A stretch of DNA of 49,200 nucleotides, taken from Alphaproteobacteria bacterium. Its GTDB lineage: Bacteria; Pseudomonadota; Alphaproteobacteria; Rickettsiales; SXRF01. Made by a program: the position numbers and the translations under genes. Location of the stretch: contig JANYES010000012.1 of assembly GCA_025362975.1 (NCBI GenBank), forward strand, positions 1 to 49,200, in the 5' to 3' direction. The first letter of the stretch is position 1; every line of letters begins with the position of its first letter. Shown here piece by piece: positions 16,892 to 26,072 of the stretch. The notes under the pieces are model-generated. The model did not search any database. It saw only the letters and a list, made by a program, of their open reading frames with translations, and was not told where the DNA came from.

Positions 16892-19759
16892 ATGTCTGAG
16901 AAAAAATTTAAACGCATCAAACTCAAGGCGGAAGACCGCAACGGCGGTTCCATCAGCACCGTCGCGCGCGATGCGCAGACAGGCAGTTACGGCTTCGCCG
17001 AGCGCGGCCTACTTTCTTCACACACGCCCGAAGAGGCGGTGGGCATCATTATGCGCCGCCATCCGACACTGGCAATGATGGAAGGCTGGCAGCACATGGT
17101 CAGCAATGTCGGCGAAAATTCCGACTGCCGCGCCACGTACATCGAAGGTCCTCCGGGCATCGGTAAAACTGAAATCGGCCTCGTGCTCGCAGAAGCGATG
17201 GGCGCCGAATCCCGCCTGATTCTGTGCGAAAAAAACAAGAGCTTAGACGATTTGATCGTGCGCCCGTTGCTGCGTCCCGAAGACAAGCGTTCCGACACCC
17301 AGAAGATCCAAGACAAAATCAACGTCGGTGAAATCAGCAAACTCGGCGTGCGCAAACTCAAGATTGCCCTGTCGGCAAAAGTTCTCGGACAGGCAAACGA
17401 CGCCTTTACCGAAGTTGATGGCAAAATCAAAATCGACCTCGATAAAGTGCCCGACGATAAAATCCCTGATGTCGATAAAATCATCGAAGGCCTGATCGCC
17501 AAGGAATTGCCCAAAGTCACCGGCGGCGGCCTCGGCTTCGACAACGTCGACGGCGATCTGATGCTCGCGCTCAAAGAATCGCTCGACCTCGATCAGCCCG
17601 ACAAATCAAAGCGCAAGACCAAGCCGATGGTTATTATGATCGACGAATTCTCGCGCCGCGGCGACGACGGTTCGCTCCAGCATTTCTTCGAAGCCATCAG
17701 CGGCGACAAGCGTGTGGCCTCGCTCACCGACGCCAAAGGCGTGAAGCACGAAATCACCGCCCAGCAGCTCAAAGATGCTGGCACGTATTTCATCTTCTCC
17801 GCCAACATGCGCCGGGAAGATGACAAGGTGATGGACATGCCGCCCGCGCTTCAGCGCCGTTTAAAACCGATCACCATCCGCGATTACGGTGTGTCGGATT
17901 TCCGCCACAGCCTTGAACGCGCCATAATGGGCGTGCCGCTTTCCACCATCAGGATGGCAGGCAAGCAGAACCCGATCTACCATCAGCAGACCCAGACGGA
18001 AGACGGCCTGCGAGATCTCGGCCTCGACATCCGCGACTTAGGGCGCGGTGACGAAGCCAGCCCGCTGCCGGATTCGCAGATCAGCTTCATTCATAACCAC
18101 GTAAAAGTTGCCAAGGGCCTGATGAAAGTCGCCGAGCTGTTCGACGAATGGCGCTCCATCGAAGACCCGAACTCGACCTATTACAAAGGCAACCCCGTCA
18201 CTACTACCGACGCCGAAGCCAAAGTCAGGGCCGATGTCGTCAGCAGCAAGAAAGCTCAACTCGGGCTCGCGGCGCGCAAATATAAAGAAGACCCTCGCGG
18301 TGTACCTTCGACGCCCGACATGAGCATCGGCATCGCGCTCGATCTCGTACGTAAAAGCTGGGAAAACGCCATCCGCCCGGACGATCTCCCGCAGCTAATC
18401 CGCAAGGAAGACGAGCCGCTGGAAGAGCGCTTCGGCGACTTCCTCGTGTTCCGTATCCACGAGTTCATTAACCAGCGTTATCCCGATCCCGATAACGTCA
18501 TCCGCTTGCACCTTGAAAAGCGCATGCTGGAACTCGGCGCGTTGCCCGAAGAACAGATCAATGCGGCTAAAAAGCGTTTAACCGATAAAGGCCAGGTCGT
18601 CTCCGACGTCGCGACCGAAACGCTGCCGGCCCTGCTCAACACCAACCCGCCGCTGCGCGCCAGCGAACAGGCGACCGGCTGGCGCGACGCGCTCGTCGAT
18701 TTCCTGAAGCAGAAATACAAGGATACCGAGCACCACATCAATGCCGATACGCCGCCCGCTGGCGTGCTTAGCGACGTGGCCGTCGACGCGCTCCTCAAGC
18801 GCATGCCGGAAGAATTGGAACAACACGTGAAGGATTTAGGCCCTATCGCCAAGACCCTGCCGCTGATTTTCGCGCAATCGCAAGAGGACGAGCACACCAA
18901 AAAAGTAACAAAGCGCGTCGGCATCGGCGAGATGCAGGCATTCGACCTCATCATGATGCACTCGCGCGAAATGAAGGATGCGATCGCGCAGGGCAATGAA
19001 GTGACGGGCGCGCTCCCCGGCCCGGATGCCAAGCGCGTGATCATGACCCTCGCCCTGCCGGGCGCCATGGATAAAGTCGGCGATCACCTTTTCATGGCAG
19101 GATACAGCAAGCATGTCGCCACCAAGAAGGGCAGCGACCATGAAGAGTTCTACATGATGGAAAATAAATCGCCGTCAGGCCTTGCTATCACCACGCTTCG
19201 CACCGAAGAACGCGAAGACGGCGACGCTGAAGTCTTGCAGGTCATCAAGCACACCAACAAAAAAACTGGCAACAGCACCATGCTGATCGTCGGCGACCAT
19301 GCGCTCGGTGGCGACCCGAAGGAAGACCACAAGCTGCGTAGCCGCCTCAAAGCCGCCAACATCACCTATGTGGCGCGCAGCGACGAGAACGCCCGCAACG
19401 CGGTAGAAAGCAAAATCGAAATGCTGGCCACCCTCGGCAAGCAGGAACTCGGCAACTCCCCACAGGCCGACCAGCTCGATTTGAAACTGTTGCTCAGCCG
19501 CACCTTCCGCCACCGCAATCCCGTGGTGCCGGAGTTGATCGAAAAGGCCGCCGCATTCCACGGTAAAGCCCCCGGCGAACTTTTCATCGAACAGGATGTT
19601 ATCCCCGGAAAAACCATTGCCGATCTGTTGCTGGAACCCGAGCTGACCATCACCAAATGGCCCGTCGTGCTTCGCGATAAGATGTTAGAGACCGTTGAAT
19701 GCGGCAGCCACGCAGCCGCCGCCGGAGCCGCGAAACCCAATGCCCAGCACACGAAATAA
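16892..19759 (+). CDS. MoxR/CobS-like AAA+ ATPase, 955 aa
   Basis: This is an ATP-driven remodelling protein, predicted to pair with the VWA protein encoded 41 bp upstream. Walker A is GPPGIGKTE (about residues 86-94), Walker B MVIMIDEFSRR (about 247-257), sensor 1 FSANMRRE near 301, and an arginine-finger-like segment PPALQRRLKP follows. At 955 aa it is roughly three times the length of a typical MoxR protein. The C-terminal about 550 residues are helical, charged and without a recognised domain, and could bind substrates. An ATG with GGAG upstream decides the start. It ends 12 bp before the 108-aa gene. Confidence 0.85.
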   Translation: MSEKKFKRIKLKAEDRNGGSISTVARDAQTGSYGFAERGLLSSHTPEEAVGIIMRRHPTLAMMEGWQHMVSNVGENSDCRATYIEGPPGIGKTEIGLVLAEAMGAESRLILCEKNKSLDDLIVRPLLRPEDKRSDTQKIQDKINVGEISKLGVRKLKIALSAKVLGQANDAFTEVDGKIKIDLDKVPDDKIPDVDKIIEGLIAKELPKVTGGGLGFDNVDGDLMLALKESLDLDQPDKSKRKTKPMVIMIDEFSRRGDDGSLQHFFEAISGDKRVASLTDAKGVKHEITAQQLKDAGTYFIFSANMRREDDKVMDMPPALQRRLKPITIRDYGVSDFRHSLERAIMGVPLSTIRMAGKQNPIYHQQTQTEDGLRDLGLDIRDLGRGDEASPLPDSQISFIHNHVKVAKGLMKVAELFDEWRSIEDPNSTYYKGNPVTTTDAEAKVRADVVSSKKAQLGLAARKYKEDPRGVPSTPDMSIGIALDLVRKSWENAIRPDDLPQLIRKEDEPLEERFGDFLVFRIHEFINQRYPDPDNVIRLHLEKRMLELGALPEEQINAAKKRLTDKGQVVSDVATETLPALLNTNPPLRASEQATGWRDALVDFLKQKYKDTEHHINADTPPAGVLSDVAVDALLKRMPEELEQHVKDLGPIAKTLPLIFAQSQEDEHTKKVTKRVGIGEMQAFDLIMMHSREMKDAIAQGNEVTGALPGPDAKRVIMTLALPGAMDKVGDHLFMAGYSKHVATKKGSDHEEFYMMENKSPSGLAITTLRTEEREDGDAEVLQVIKHTNKKTGNSTMLIVGDHALGGDPKEDHKLRSRLKAANITYVARSDENARNAVESKIEMLATLGKQELGNSPQADQLDLKLLLSRTFRHRNPVVPELIEKAAAFHGKAPGELFIEQDVIPGKTIADLLLEPELTITKWPVVLRDKMLETVECGSHAAAAGAAKPNAQHTK

Positions 19760-19771
19760 GGAGTACTTGTC

Positions 19772-20098
19772 ATGGATAATAAGCAAGCCAAACAGAAGTT
19801 CGAAGAAATCGCCGCCCATTTGCTGCCGGAAGCTGCGCGCCAGAAAGCGTATAACCGTCCGCTGCAAAACGTCAACCTTATCGATGTCTACGGTGTGGCC
19901 ACCGGCTGGGAAACTGAAGAGCTGGCGAGTGCTCGCAACGTCGAAACCGCAACGACGTCCGAGCAGGTCGAGGCCGCGCTTAAAAGCCGCGACCACGACA
20001 GCCTGCTCATTCGTAAAAGTGCGAAGCTCACACTGGAATTGCTGGTGCAGAAACTTCGCCTGTGTACCGTTCCCAAGCACATCTTCCTTGAACAATAG
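19772..20098 (+). CDS. Hypothetical 108-aa protein linking the AAA+ gene to the ankyrin array
   Basis: No family recognised. It is a soluble, mostly helical protein (KQAKQKFEEIAAHLLPEAARQ at the start; SAKLTLELLVQKLRL near the end), with no signal peptide and a single Cys. It lies 12 bp after the AAA+ gene with AAGGAG upstream, and 23 bp before the first array gene. It lacks the C-terminal tail shared by the downstream paralogues. Its place in the operon suggests an accessory subunit of the AAA/VWA complex or an adaptor (inference). Confidence 0.6.
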   Translation: MDNKQAKQKFEEIAAHLLPEAARQKAYNRPLQNVNLIDVYGVATGWETEELASARNVETATTSEQVEAALKSRDHDSLLIRKSAKLTLELLVQKLRLCTVPKHIFLEQ

Positions 20099-20121
20099 CC
20101 CGATGAGCAAAGGCGGGCGCC

Positions 20122-20892
20122 ATGTCATCTCTTCTATTGGATAATATTTTCCGCTCGCTGCGGAACACGATCGACGAGGACGATTTTTCGTCGTTGCGCG
20201 CTGGGCTTCGCAACGCTGTGCGTTATCCGGGGTTTGACATCAATGCCCCGATCCCCGGCAATCCGATGGGCATGAATCTGCTGCATTATGCGGTGGCTAA
20301 TGTCGGCACCGGTCAAATCCAGAAATATCTGATCAACGACATGAAGATGGATCCGAACGCGCGCAACGCCACCGGCGGTACGCTGATGCATAGCTTCGCC
20401 ACGGGCTCCATCGGCAACCGCTCAAGCGCCAGCGCAACCTTCGAATGGCTGGAATCGCTGGGCTTAAACTGCATCGAAAAAGACGATCTCGGCCGCACTC
20501 CCATCGCGCTTGCGTCTAACCATACCCAGCCCGGCAATGCCGTACGCGCACGTTACGAATCCTCGCTGGATTTCATCGAAATCCTTAAAGAAGAAAATTT
20601 CCCCATGCATGCGCTGCTGGAGCGTGACGGTAAGCCCGGCGTGTCGTTGATCCGCCTCGCCGAAGTCGGCCTGTTGCCCACCCTCGCCAAGCCTGAATAC
20701 TGGGAAGGCCGCATCGACGATCTGCATAAAGTCATCGCCGCCCTGCCGGTTAAATACCACAATGAAGTCGACGTCACGCATTGGCGCACTGCTCTCCTCG
20801 ACAAAGCCCCCAACGAAGAACCCAGCGCCGTCAAGCGCTACGTCCGCCCGAAGAAAGATTCCTCTGCCGACAAAAAGACCGGCAGGAGCTGA
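20122..20892 (+). CDS. Ankyrin-array protein 1, 256 aa
   Basis: First and most divergent of the 20 tandem paralogues. Ankyrin-like units are seen at about residues 50-85 (NLLHYAVANVGTGQIQKYLI, then DPNARN) and 88-150 (GRTPIALAS). The shared C-terminal module follows: ERDGKPGVSLIRLAEVGLLP, then YWEGRIDDL (the Trp-x-Gly position), VDVTHW in place of IDMS, and the tail SAVKRYVR. It has no signal peptide or membrane helix. It ends 2 bp before gene 2 with a ribosome-binding site inside its last codons. Confidence 0.75.
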   Translation: MSSLLLDNIFRSLRNTIDEDDFSSLRAGLRNAVRYPGFDINAPIPGNPMGMNLLHYAVANVGTGQIQKYLINDMKMDPNARNATGGTLMHSFATGSIGNRSSASATFEWLESLGLNCIEKDDLGRTPIALASNHTQPGNAVRARYESSLDFIEILKEENFPMHALLERDGKPGVSLIRLAEVGLLPTLAKPEYWEGRIDDLHKVIAALPVKYHNEVDVTHWRTALLDKAPNEEPSAVKRYVRPKKDSSADKKTGRS

Positions 20893-20894
20893 CA

Positions 20895-21374
20895 ATGGCA
20901 GACATCGAAGAAATCACCAATAACCTCTATCTCGGCGCCGATCCTTATACAAAAAACGGCCACGGCAAAACCGTGCTCGAAGCCTGCCCGGATTTTAGAA
21001 TCCAGTGGGACGGACACGTCGCATACTTGCAAAACCAACTGACCGGCGCGCTAAAAAAACCTGCCACCCTGAAAAACCACCTCATCGAAAACAGTGAATT
21101 CACGCCACTCACACAACAATATGTGGTTGCGCGCATCCTGCCTGATGTGTTCCGGCCCGATTGCTGGCAGGGCAAAGAAAAACAGGCGATCGAACTCTAC
21201 GACCAACTCCTCGACGCCGCGCCGAGGGCGCAAAAAGCAAAAATCATCAACAGCATCGACGTCACGTCCTTGCGCGAAAAACTCCTGCCCGAGCCCGAAG
21301 ACATGAACTCCGCCGTCAAACGCTACGTGCGCTCGCCCAAACCCGGCAAGAGCGCGGGGAGGGCCGATGGTTGA
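20895..21374 (+). CDS. Array protein 2 without recognisable ankyrin repeats, 159 aa
   Basis: It starts at ATG 20895, 2 bp after the stop of array gene 1, with GGCAGGAG as ribosome-binding site; the open frame extends further upstream but overlaps gene 1. The N-terminal about 75 residues show no ankyrin pattern. The C-terminal half is the common module: LPDVFRPDCWQGKEKQAIELYDQL, SIDVTSLREKL and the tail SAVKRYVR. It thus shows that the module can exist without the repeats. Confidence 0.75.
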   Translation: MADIEEITNNLYLGADPYTKNGHGKTVLEACPDFRIQWDGHVAYLQNQLTGALKKPATLKNHLIENSEFTPLTQQYVVARILPDVFRPDCWQGKEKQAIELYDQLLDAAPRAQKAKIINSIDVTSLREKLLPEPEDMNSAVKRYVRSPKPGKSAGRADG

Positions 21375-22338
21375 CCCCTCATCGCCCCAGATCAAGCTGC
21401 TCAAAGCCATTGCCGAACGCAGGCTTGCCGATATACGCGACGCCATAGAGCTGGGTGCTTCGCTAGACTATCACTACACCAACGAAGAAATCCGCACCCA
21501 GTATTGCAGCGAAAAGGCTGGCGACATGACGCCGTTCTACATGGCGATCATATGGGCCATGCCGCAGGTCGCGGACTATCTCCTGTTGCAAGGCGCCAAT
21601 CCCGCCGAGCGGTGTCAGGATAACACCGTTTCGCCCGTGCATCAGGCCCTCAAATACGACACGATGGCGGATTTACTGCGCATCATGCTCCAGCAGCCAG
21701 CAACCCACACTCTCCAGCTAAAAAATGGCAATTATCCTCTTGATACCGCCATCGCGACCCAATCGATCGTCGGTCTGCAAACATTGCTTGAAGCGGGCGT
21801 CTCACCCAACGTGTTCAATCAGAAAAATGTCCCGCCGCTGTGGGCATTGAGTCTAAGCACCTACAGCTCGATGGACCTGCCCGTGCGCAAGCAAATGGCC
21901 AATATTATGCTGGCCGCCGGCGCCGATATGCGCCTGACCCACGACGGCGTCAGCATCCTCGATTACAATCGCGGCAATCTCGCCGCCTATTACTGGCAGC
22001 ATCAGGAAGCTCTGCGCGACGAACTCAAAAAGACGTCCAGCCCCTTAAAAACTTCCGATTACGTGCAAGACGGCAAGCCGACCTCAACGCTGCTAAAAAC
22101 TTGCGGTGCCGGACTGCTGCCGCATCTGTTTTTGCCTCAGCACTGGCAGGGAAAAGAGGCCGAAGCGGTTGAATTCTGTAACGCGCTGGGCGAGCATCTC
22201 CCGCCCTATTTCAAGCCCGAATTTGCCTATGTTGACATGTCGCGACTGCACAGCGAAGCGGTAGATCGCAACGAAACCGAAAGCGCCATCACGCGCTACG
22301 TTCGCCCTTCCGCGCACGCGTACGGCAGGAGGGATTAA
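21367..22338 (+). CDS. Ankyrin-array protein 3, 323 aa
   Basis: About five ankyrin units cover residues 1-205: an N-terminal LLKAIAERRLADIRDAI unit, MTPFYMAI with DYLLLQGANP, SPVHQAL, PLDTAIA with TLLEAGVSPN, and LAAGADMRL. The C-terminal module has LLPHLFLPQHWQGKEAEA, YVDMSRLHSEA and the tail SAITRYVR. It overlaps gene 2 by 8 bp. Its layout and wording (ARCQ/ARCH after the second repeat) are closest to protein 4, its direct neighbour. Confidence 0.8.
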   Translation: MVDPSSPQIKLLKAIAERRLADIRDAIELGASLDYHYTNEEIRTQYCSEKAGDMTPFYMAIIWAMPQVADYLLLQGANPAERCQDNTVSPVHQALKYDTMADLLRIMLQQPATHTLQLKNGNYPLDTAIATQSIVGLQTLLEAGVSPNVFNQKNVPPLWALSLSTYSSMDLPVRKQMANIMLAAGADMRLTHDGVSILDYNRGNLAAYYWQHQEALRDELKKTSSPLKTSDYVQDGKPTSTLLKTCGAGLLPHLFLPQHWQGKEAEAVEFCNALGEHLPPYFKPEFAYVDMSRLHSEAVDRNETESAITRYVRPSAHAYGRRD

Positions 22339-23303
22339 TGCCAACCGCAAACCCTCAAATGAAACTGCTTATCGCCGTGTATAACAACGATCTCGACGCC
22401 GTTAAAAATGCGATCAACGAAGGCGCCCAACTCGAGTACCGCTACAATCAGCAGCAGATTAGCACCTGCAATTACATGCTGGAGATGGACGATGTCACGC
22501 CCCTGATGTTTGCCCTCAACACAAGTGATGACACTATTCCTGAATACCTAATATCGCAGAATGCCGATCCCGCTGCGCGGTGCCACAAAGGTTATCGCAC
22601 GCCGCTGCACAGCGCTATGATCTACAGATTAAACCCTGCAATACTGCAAACCATGCTTGAACGGGCCCAAACGCTCGATCTGCGACTCGAAAACGGCGAT
22701 TACCTACTTGACAGCGCCATCGACCACAGACATCTGGCCGGAATAGAACTTTTATTAAAAGCTGGTACATCACCCAACCAGTTTAATCCGGAAAAAGAAC
22801 CACCACTTTATAGATTAAGCTGCAAATCCCGGCGGGCTGAAGATGCTATCACGCGCGAGAAAATTGCCCGGCTCCTGCTCGATCACGGCGCAGACATGCG
22901 CATTGTTAGCAAACACGGCAATGACATCCAGCATTGCAGCGACGGCAATCTCGGTGATTATTATGCCAAGTATTATGAAATGCTCACGCGCTCGCTTGCC
23001 AGCTCCCACAAGCTTCCACCGCTGGCGCTAGACGGCCAGCCAACTCCTGAGCTGTTGCAGATTTGTGGTGCAGGGCTGCTTCCGCACATCTTCACACAAG
23101 AACGCTGGCATGGCAGGGAAGACGAAGCCTGCGAACGCTACGACCAGCTCAACAAGCTTCTGCCGCCCTACTATAAACCGCATCTTGCCGCCGAAGTCGA
23201 CATGTCGGCGCTGCACAGCGACGCCGTGGAAAATCATAAGGAAGAAAGCGCCGTCAAGCGCTACGTGCGCCCGCGTTCCGACCCCCGCAAAGGCATCACA
23301 TGA
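22338..23303 (+). CDS. Ankyrin-array protein 4, 321 aa
   Basis: Start and previous stop share one base (TAATG), with GGCAGGAGGG as ribosome-binding site. The ankyrin units include VTPLMFALN, RTPLHSAM and LLLDHGADMRI. The module reads LLPHIFTQERWHGREDEA, EVDMSALHSDA, then tail SAVKRYVR. Repeat by repeat it parallels protein 3 (both have an NG-Y-LD-AI unit and a PSPN-like finger before the last repeat), consistent with an adjacent duplication followed by strong divergence. Confidence 0.8.
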   Translation: MPTANPQMKLLIAVYNNDLDAVKNAINEGAQLEYRYNQQQISTCNYMLEMDDVTPLMFALNTSDDTIPEYLISQNADPAARCHKGYRTPLHSAMIYRLNPAILQTMLERAQTLDLRLENGDYLLDSAIDHRHLAGIELLLKAGTSPNQFNPEKEPPLYRLSCKSRRAEDAITREKIARLLLDHGADMRIVSKHGNDIQHCSDGNLGDYYAKYYEMLTRSLASSHKLPPLALDGQPTPELLQICGAGLLPHIFTQERWHGREDEACERYDQLNKLLPPYYKPHLAAEVDMSALHSDAVENHKEESAVKRYVRPRSDPRKGIT

Positions 23304-24217
23304 GCGCGCAAAACGATTTACTCAAAGCCATCCAGAGCGGCACGCTTGCCGACGTGCAAGCAGCGGTAGCCAACGGTGCAGAGCTTGAACACCACTACCG
23401 CCTTGCCGCCGTCGGCACGCCGCCAGTGCAATATCCCGACGCCACCGCGCTGATGCTCGCCATCAAAGCGGAGCGTCCGCATTTTGCGCTCGAATTGCTT
23501 AGGCTAGGCGCCGATCCGATGACGCCTCATAAGAATGCAAGCCGGCCGTTTCTGGCCGCCGCTGCGCTCGGCATGGACGATGTCGTCCGCAAAATAGCCG
23601 AGCGCGACCCGACAGGTGAGGCAAGCCATTTAGCGCTTTCATCCGCCCTTTCGAACCGCAGGATGGGCACGGCCAAACTACTGCTGGAAATGGGCGCGCC
23701 GGTCAATATTTTGGGCTATTCCCCCATGCAACACGTGCCCGTGGACAGGGAAGACGATAGGCCATACCGCCAATTGATGTTCGACAGCGGCGTCGATATT
23801 TCCAACCGCCTCGAATTAGCCGCGTTGCAACGTGCGATCCAGCTTAAATGTGCGCAGCAAAAACTTGAAGTGCAGAAAAAAATCAAAGCCGCCAAACAAG
23901 CCGCCGCATGGAGCGAACCGCTGGTCGAAAACGGCAAACCGACAGTCATGTTAAATCACCTGCTTGGGCTCGACATGCTCAAGCAGGTCTTCATGCCCAA
24001 GCTTTGGGAAGGGCGCGAAAGCGACGCCGTGGCGTTGTTCCGCAGCGTGTCCGCCGCCGTCAACGGCTATTACCGGCCCAACATCGAAGAAATCGATATG
24101 TCGGCTTTCCACAGCGCCGCCATCAGCGGCGCGCCGGAAGAAAAATCCGCCGTCGAACGTTTCGTGCGCTGCCGTAAATCCGGCAAGGAATCGCCGAAGG
24201 AAGGCATAGTGCTATGA
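23300..24217 (+). CDS. Ankyrin-array protein 5, 305 aa
   Basis: It overlaps gene 4 by 4 bp (ATGA). Units seen: LLKAIQSGTLADVQAAVANGAEL, ATALMLAIKAERPHFALELLRLGADP, and TAKLLLEMGAPVN; the third repeat (FLAAAALGMDDVVRKI) is degenerate. A Lys-rich helix (KLEVQKKIKAAKQAA, about residues 200-214) precedes the module, which reads PTVMLNHLLGLDML, LWEGRESDAVALF, EIDMSAFHSAA and the tail SAVERFVR. Confidence 0.8.
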   Translation: MSAQNDLLKAIQSGTLADVQAAVANGAELEHHYRLAAVGTPPVQYPDATALMLAIKAERPHFALELLRLGADPMTPHKNASRPFLAAAALGMDDVVRKIAERDPTGEASHLALSSALSNRRMGTAKLLLEMGAPVNILGYSPMQHVPVDREDDRPYRQLMFDSGVDISNRLELAALQRAIQLKCAQQKLEVQKKIKAAKQAAAWSEPLVENGKPTVMLNHLLGLDMLKQVFMPKLWEGRESDAVALFRSVSAAVNGYYRPNIEEIDMSAFHSAAISGAPEEKSAVERFVRCRKSGKESPKEGIVL

Positions 24218-25140
24218 CCAAAACCGCACAGGAACGTTTAAGAGACGGCGCCCTCGGCAACGACATCCCGATGATGCAGCAAGCAGTCAAAGATGGTGCT
24301 AAAATCGATGCACTCTACCCGGAAACCAGCTTCGCCAGCGGTAGAGCCGTCCGAAAAAACAGCACCGCTCTTTACCTTGCGTTGCTGGGAAAACAGTTGG
24401 ACGCAGCGAAATGGCTGATCGAACAGGGCGCAAACCCGAACGCGGTGTGCGAAAGCCTCAGCTGCCCGCTACATGTGGCCTGCAAAGAAGACGATGTCGA
24501 AATCGTCAAAAAAATGATCGAAAAAAATCCCGCCCTGAATCTCGATATGGATATCAACGGCATCACGCCGGTCGATTGCGCCATCGGTTTTGGCCATGTG
24601 GCGACGCTCAGAGTGCTGCTCGAATCCGGAGCCTCCCCCAACCGCAGCGATCCGCCACCGCTCTATGCCCTCGATTCGGAAGACCCCAACGCGTCCGATA
24701 TGACTAAATTACTATTGTATCACGGCGCTAATATCCATGCAAAAAACTCAAGAGACGAGCCATACCATTACCAAGTAGAGACATTGACGAAATCCCGCAT
24801 TGCCCAACACCGCAGCGAACTGAACGACGACCTCGCCTGCGCGCCCGGACAGGGCATGCCGCTACAGGATTTGATCGGAAACGGCCAGCCGACATGGCTG
24901 TTCAACGCCATCCTCGGCGACAACCGACTGCGCGAGATATTTTCAGCCCAGCGCTGGGAGCGCATGGAAGCCGAGGCAGTTACCTTGCGCGCCGATATCG
25001 ATCTGCTGACGCCTGAATATTACCGCTCGCAACTGGCCATCGACATGTCCGCGCTCAGCGAAAAAGCATTAAGCAAACAGGAAAAAAAATCCGCCGTCGA
25101 CCGTTATGTGCGCAAACCCACCGGCGAGGTAAAGCGATGA
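24214..25140 (+). CDS. Ankyrin-array protein 6, 308 aa
   Basis: It overlaps gene 5 by 4 bp. It has clear repeats: STALYLALLGKQLDAAKWLI with EQGANPNA, CPLHVACKEDDVEIVKKMI, and ITPVDCAIGFGHVATLRVLL with ESGASPN, then LLLYHGANIHAKN. The module has PTWLFNAILGDNRL, QRWERMEAEA (the Gly of Trp-x-Gly is replaced by Arg), AIDMSALSEKA and the tail SAVDRYVR. Soluble, no signal peptide. Most similar in layout to protein 7. Confidence 0.8.
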   Translation: MTKTAQERLRDGALGNDIPMMQQAVKDGAKIDALYPETSFASGRAVRKNSTALYLALLGKQLDAAKWLIEQGANPNAVCESLSCPLHVACKEDDVEIVKKMIEKNPALNLDMDINGITPVDCAIGFGHVATLRVLLESGASPNRSDPPPLYALDSEDPNASDMTKLLLYHGANIHAKNSRDEPYHYQVETLTKSRIAQHRSELNDDLACAPGQGMPLQDLIGNGQPTWLFNAILGDNRLREIFSAQRWERMEAEAVTLRADIDLLTPEYYRSQLAIDMSALSEKALSKQEKKSAVDRYVRKPTGEVKR

Positions 25141-26072
25141 CCGCCACCGCACGCACCCAATTGCTCGAAGGCATTATGGCCGGTAATTTTGACATGGTGC
25201 AAAGCGCCGTCAAAGCTGGTGCCGACGTCAATGAGCGCTACGGCAACGTGCGCGTCGCTACCAAGCTGTACAAAGACGGCACACCGCTTTACTTCGCCCT
25301 TGAAAATGGCTGGACCGACATCGCCCGATACTTAATCGCCGAAAACGCCGACGCGCTTGCCATCATCAACGGCAACACCACGCCACTGCACACCGCCGCC
25401 CAGCACGGCGTCACTGATATCATCACCGACCTCGCCGAAAAAAGCGTTAACCTCGACTACATCGTGCCCGGAACCGACACCGGCACCGCGCTGCACGTCG
25501 CTGCCCACAAACATGATTACTGCACCGTCAAAACCCTGCTCGAATGTGGCGCCTCGCCCAATATCGGCCATCCGCCGGTGATGTTCCATATGGACGTGGA
25601 TAGCAAAAGCATCGCCATCGCCACCGAACTGCTCGCCTCCGGCGCCAACCTTATGGCCACCGACCTCAACGGCAGAAGCTACCTCGATTCAGCACCTTCA
25701 AAACTGCGCCGCCTGTGCGAAGGCCACCTCATCAACATCGAAAACCGCTTAAGCGCCACCGCCACCAGCGGCATGCCCATCCGCGAAATGGTCGTCGGCG
25801 GTAAACCCACCACGCTGCTCAACCACATGTTCGGCGCGGGCAAGCTCAACGAACTCTTTTCGCAGCAACGATGGGACGGCCGCGAACGCGGCGCCATCAA
25901 GCTTTATCAGGAAATATCCGCCGCCGTGCCGCCCTATTACCGCCCCGCCTTCAACGCTATAGATATGTCCGCCATCCACGACCGCGCCATCAGCCAGCCG
26001 CTCGACGTCTCTGCGGTCGAACGCTACACACGCCCGAGCTTGCCTTCCAAAAATAAGGGAGGCATCGGATGA
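25137..26072 (+). CDS. Ankyrin-array protein 7, 311 aa
   Basis: It overlaps gene 6 by 4 bp. Repeats: MVQSAVKAGADVNERY, GTPLYFALENGWTDIARYLI, TTPLHTAAQHGVTDIITDLA, GTALHVAAHKHDYCTVKTLL with ECGASPN, and LLASGANLMA; these are among the best canonical ankyrin matches in the array. The module has PTTLLNHMFGAGKL, QRWDGRERGA, AIDMSAIHDRA and the tail SAVERYTR, close to the consensus of the whole set. Confidence 0.82.
   Translation: MTATARTQLLEGIMAGNFDMVQSAVKAGADVNERYGNVRVATKLYKDGTPLYFALENGWTDIARYLIAENADALAIINGNTTPLHTAAQHGVTDIITDLAEKSVNLDYIVPGTDTGTALHVAAHKHDYCTVKTLLECGASPNIGHPPVMFHMDVDSKSIAIATELLASGANLMATDLNGRSYLDSAPSKLRRLCEGHLINIENRLSATATSGMPIREMVVGGKPTTLLNHMFGAGKLNELFSQQRWDGRERGAIKLYQEISAAVPPYYRPAFNAIDMSAIHDRAISQPLDVSAVERYTRPSLPSKNKGGIG

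Noticed and set aside
14025-19759. Cobaltochelatase CobT-CobS pair for cobalamin synthesis
   Set aside because: No CobN or other cob genes are nearby, the AAA+ protein is about three times too long for CobS, and the VWA protein has an HExxH region and a different N-terminal half.
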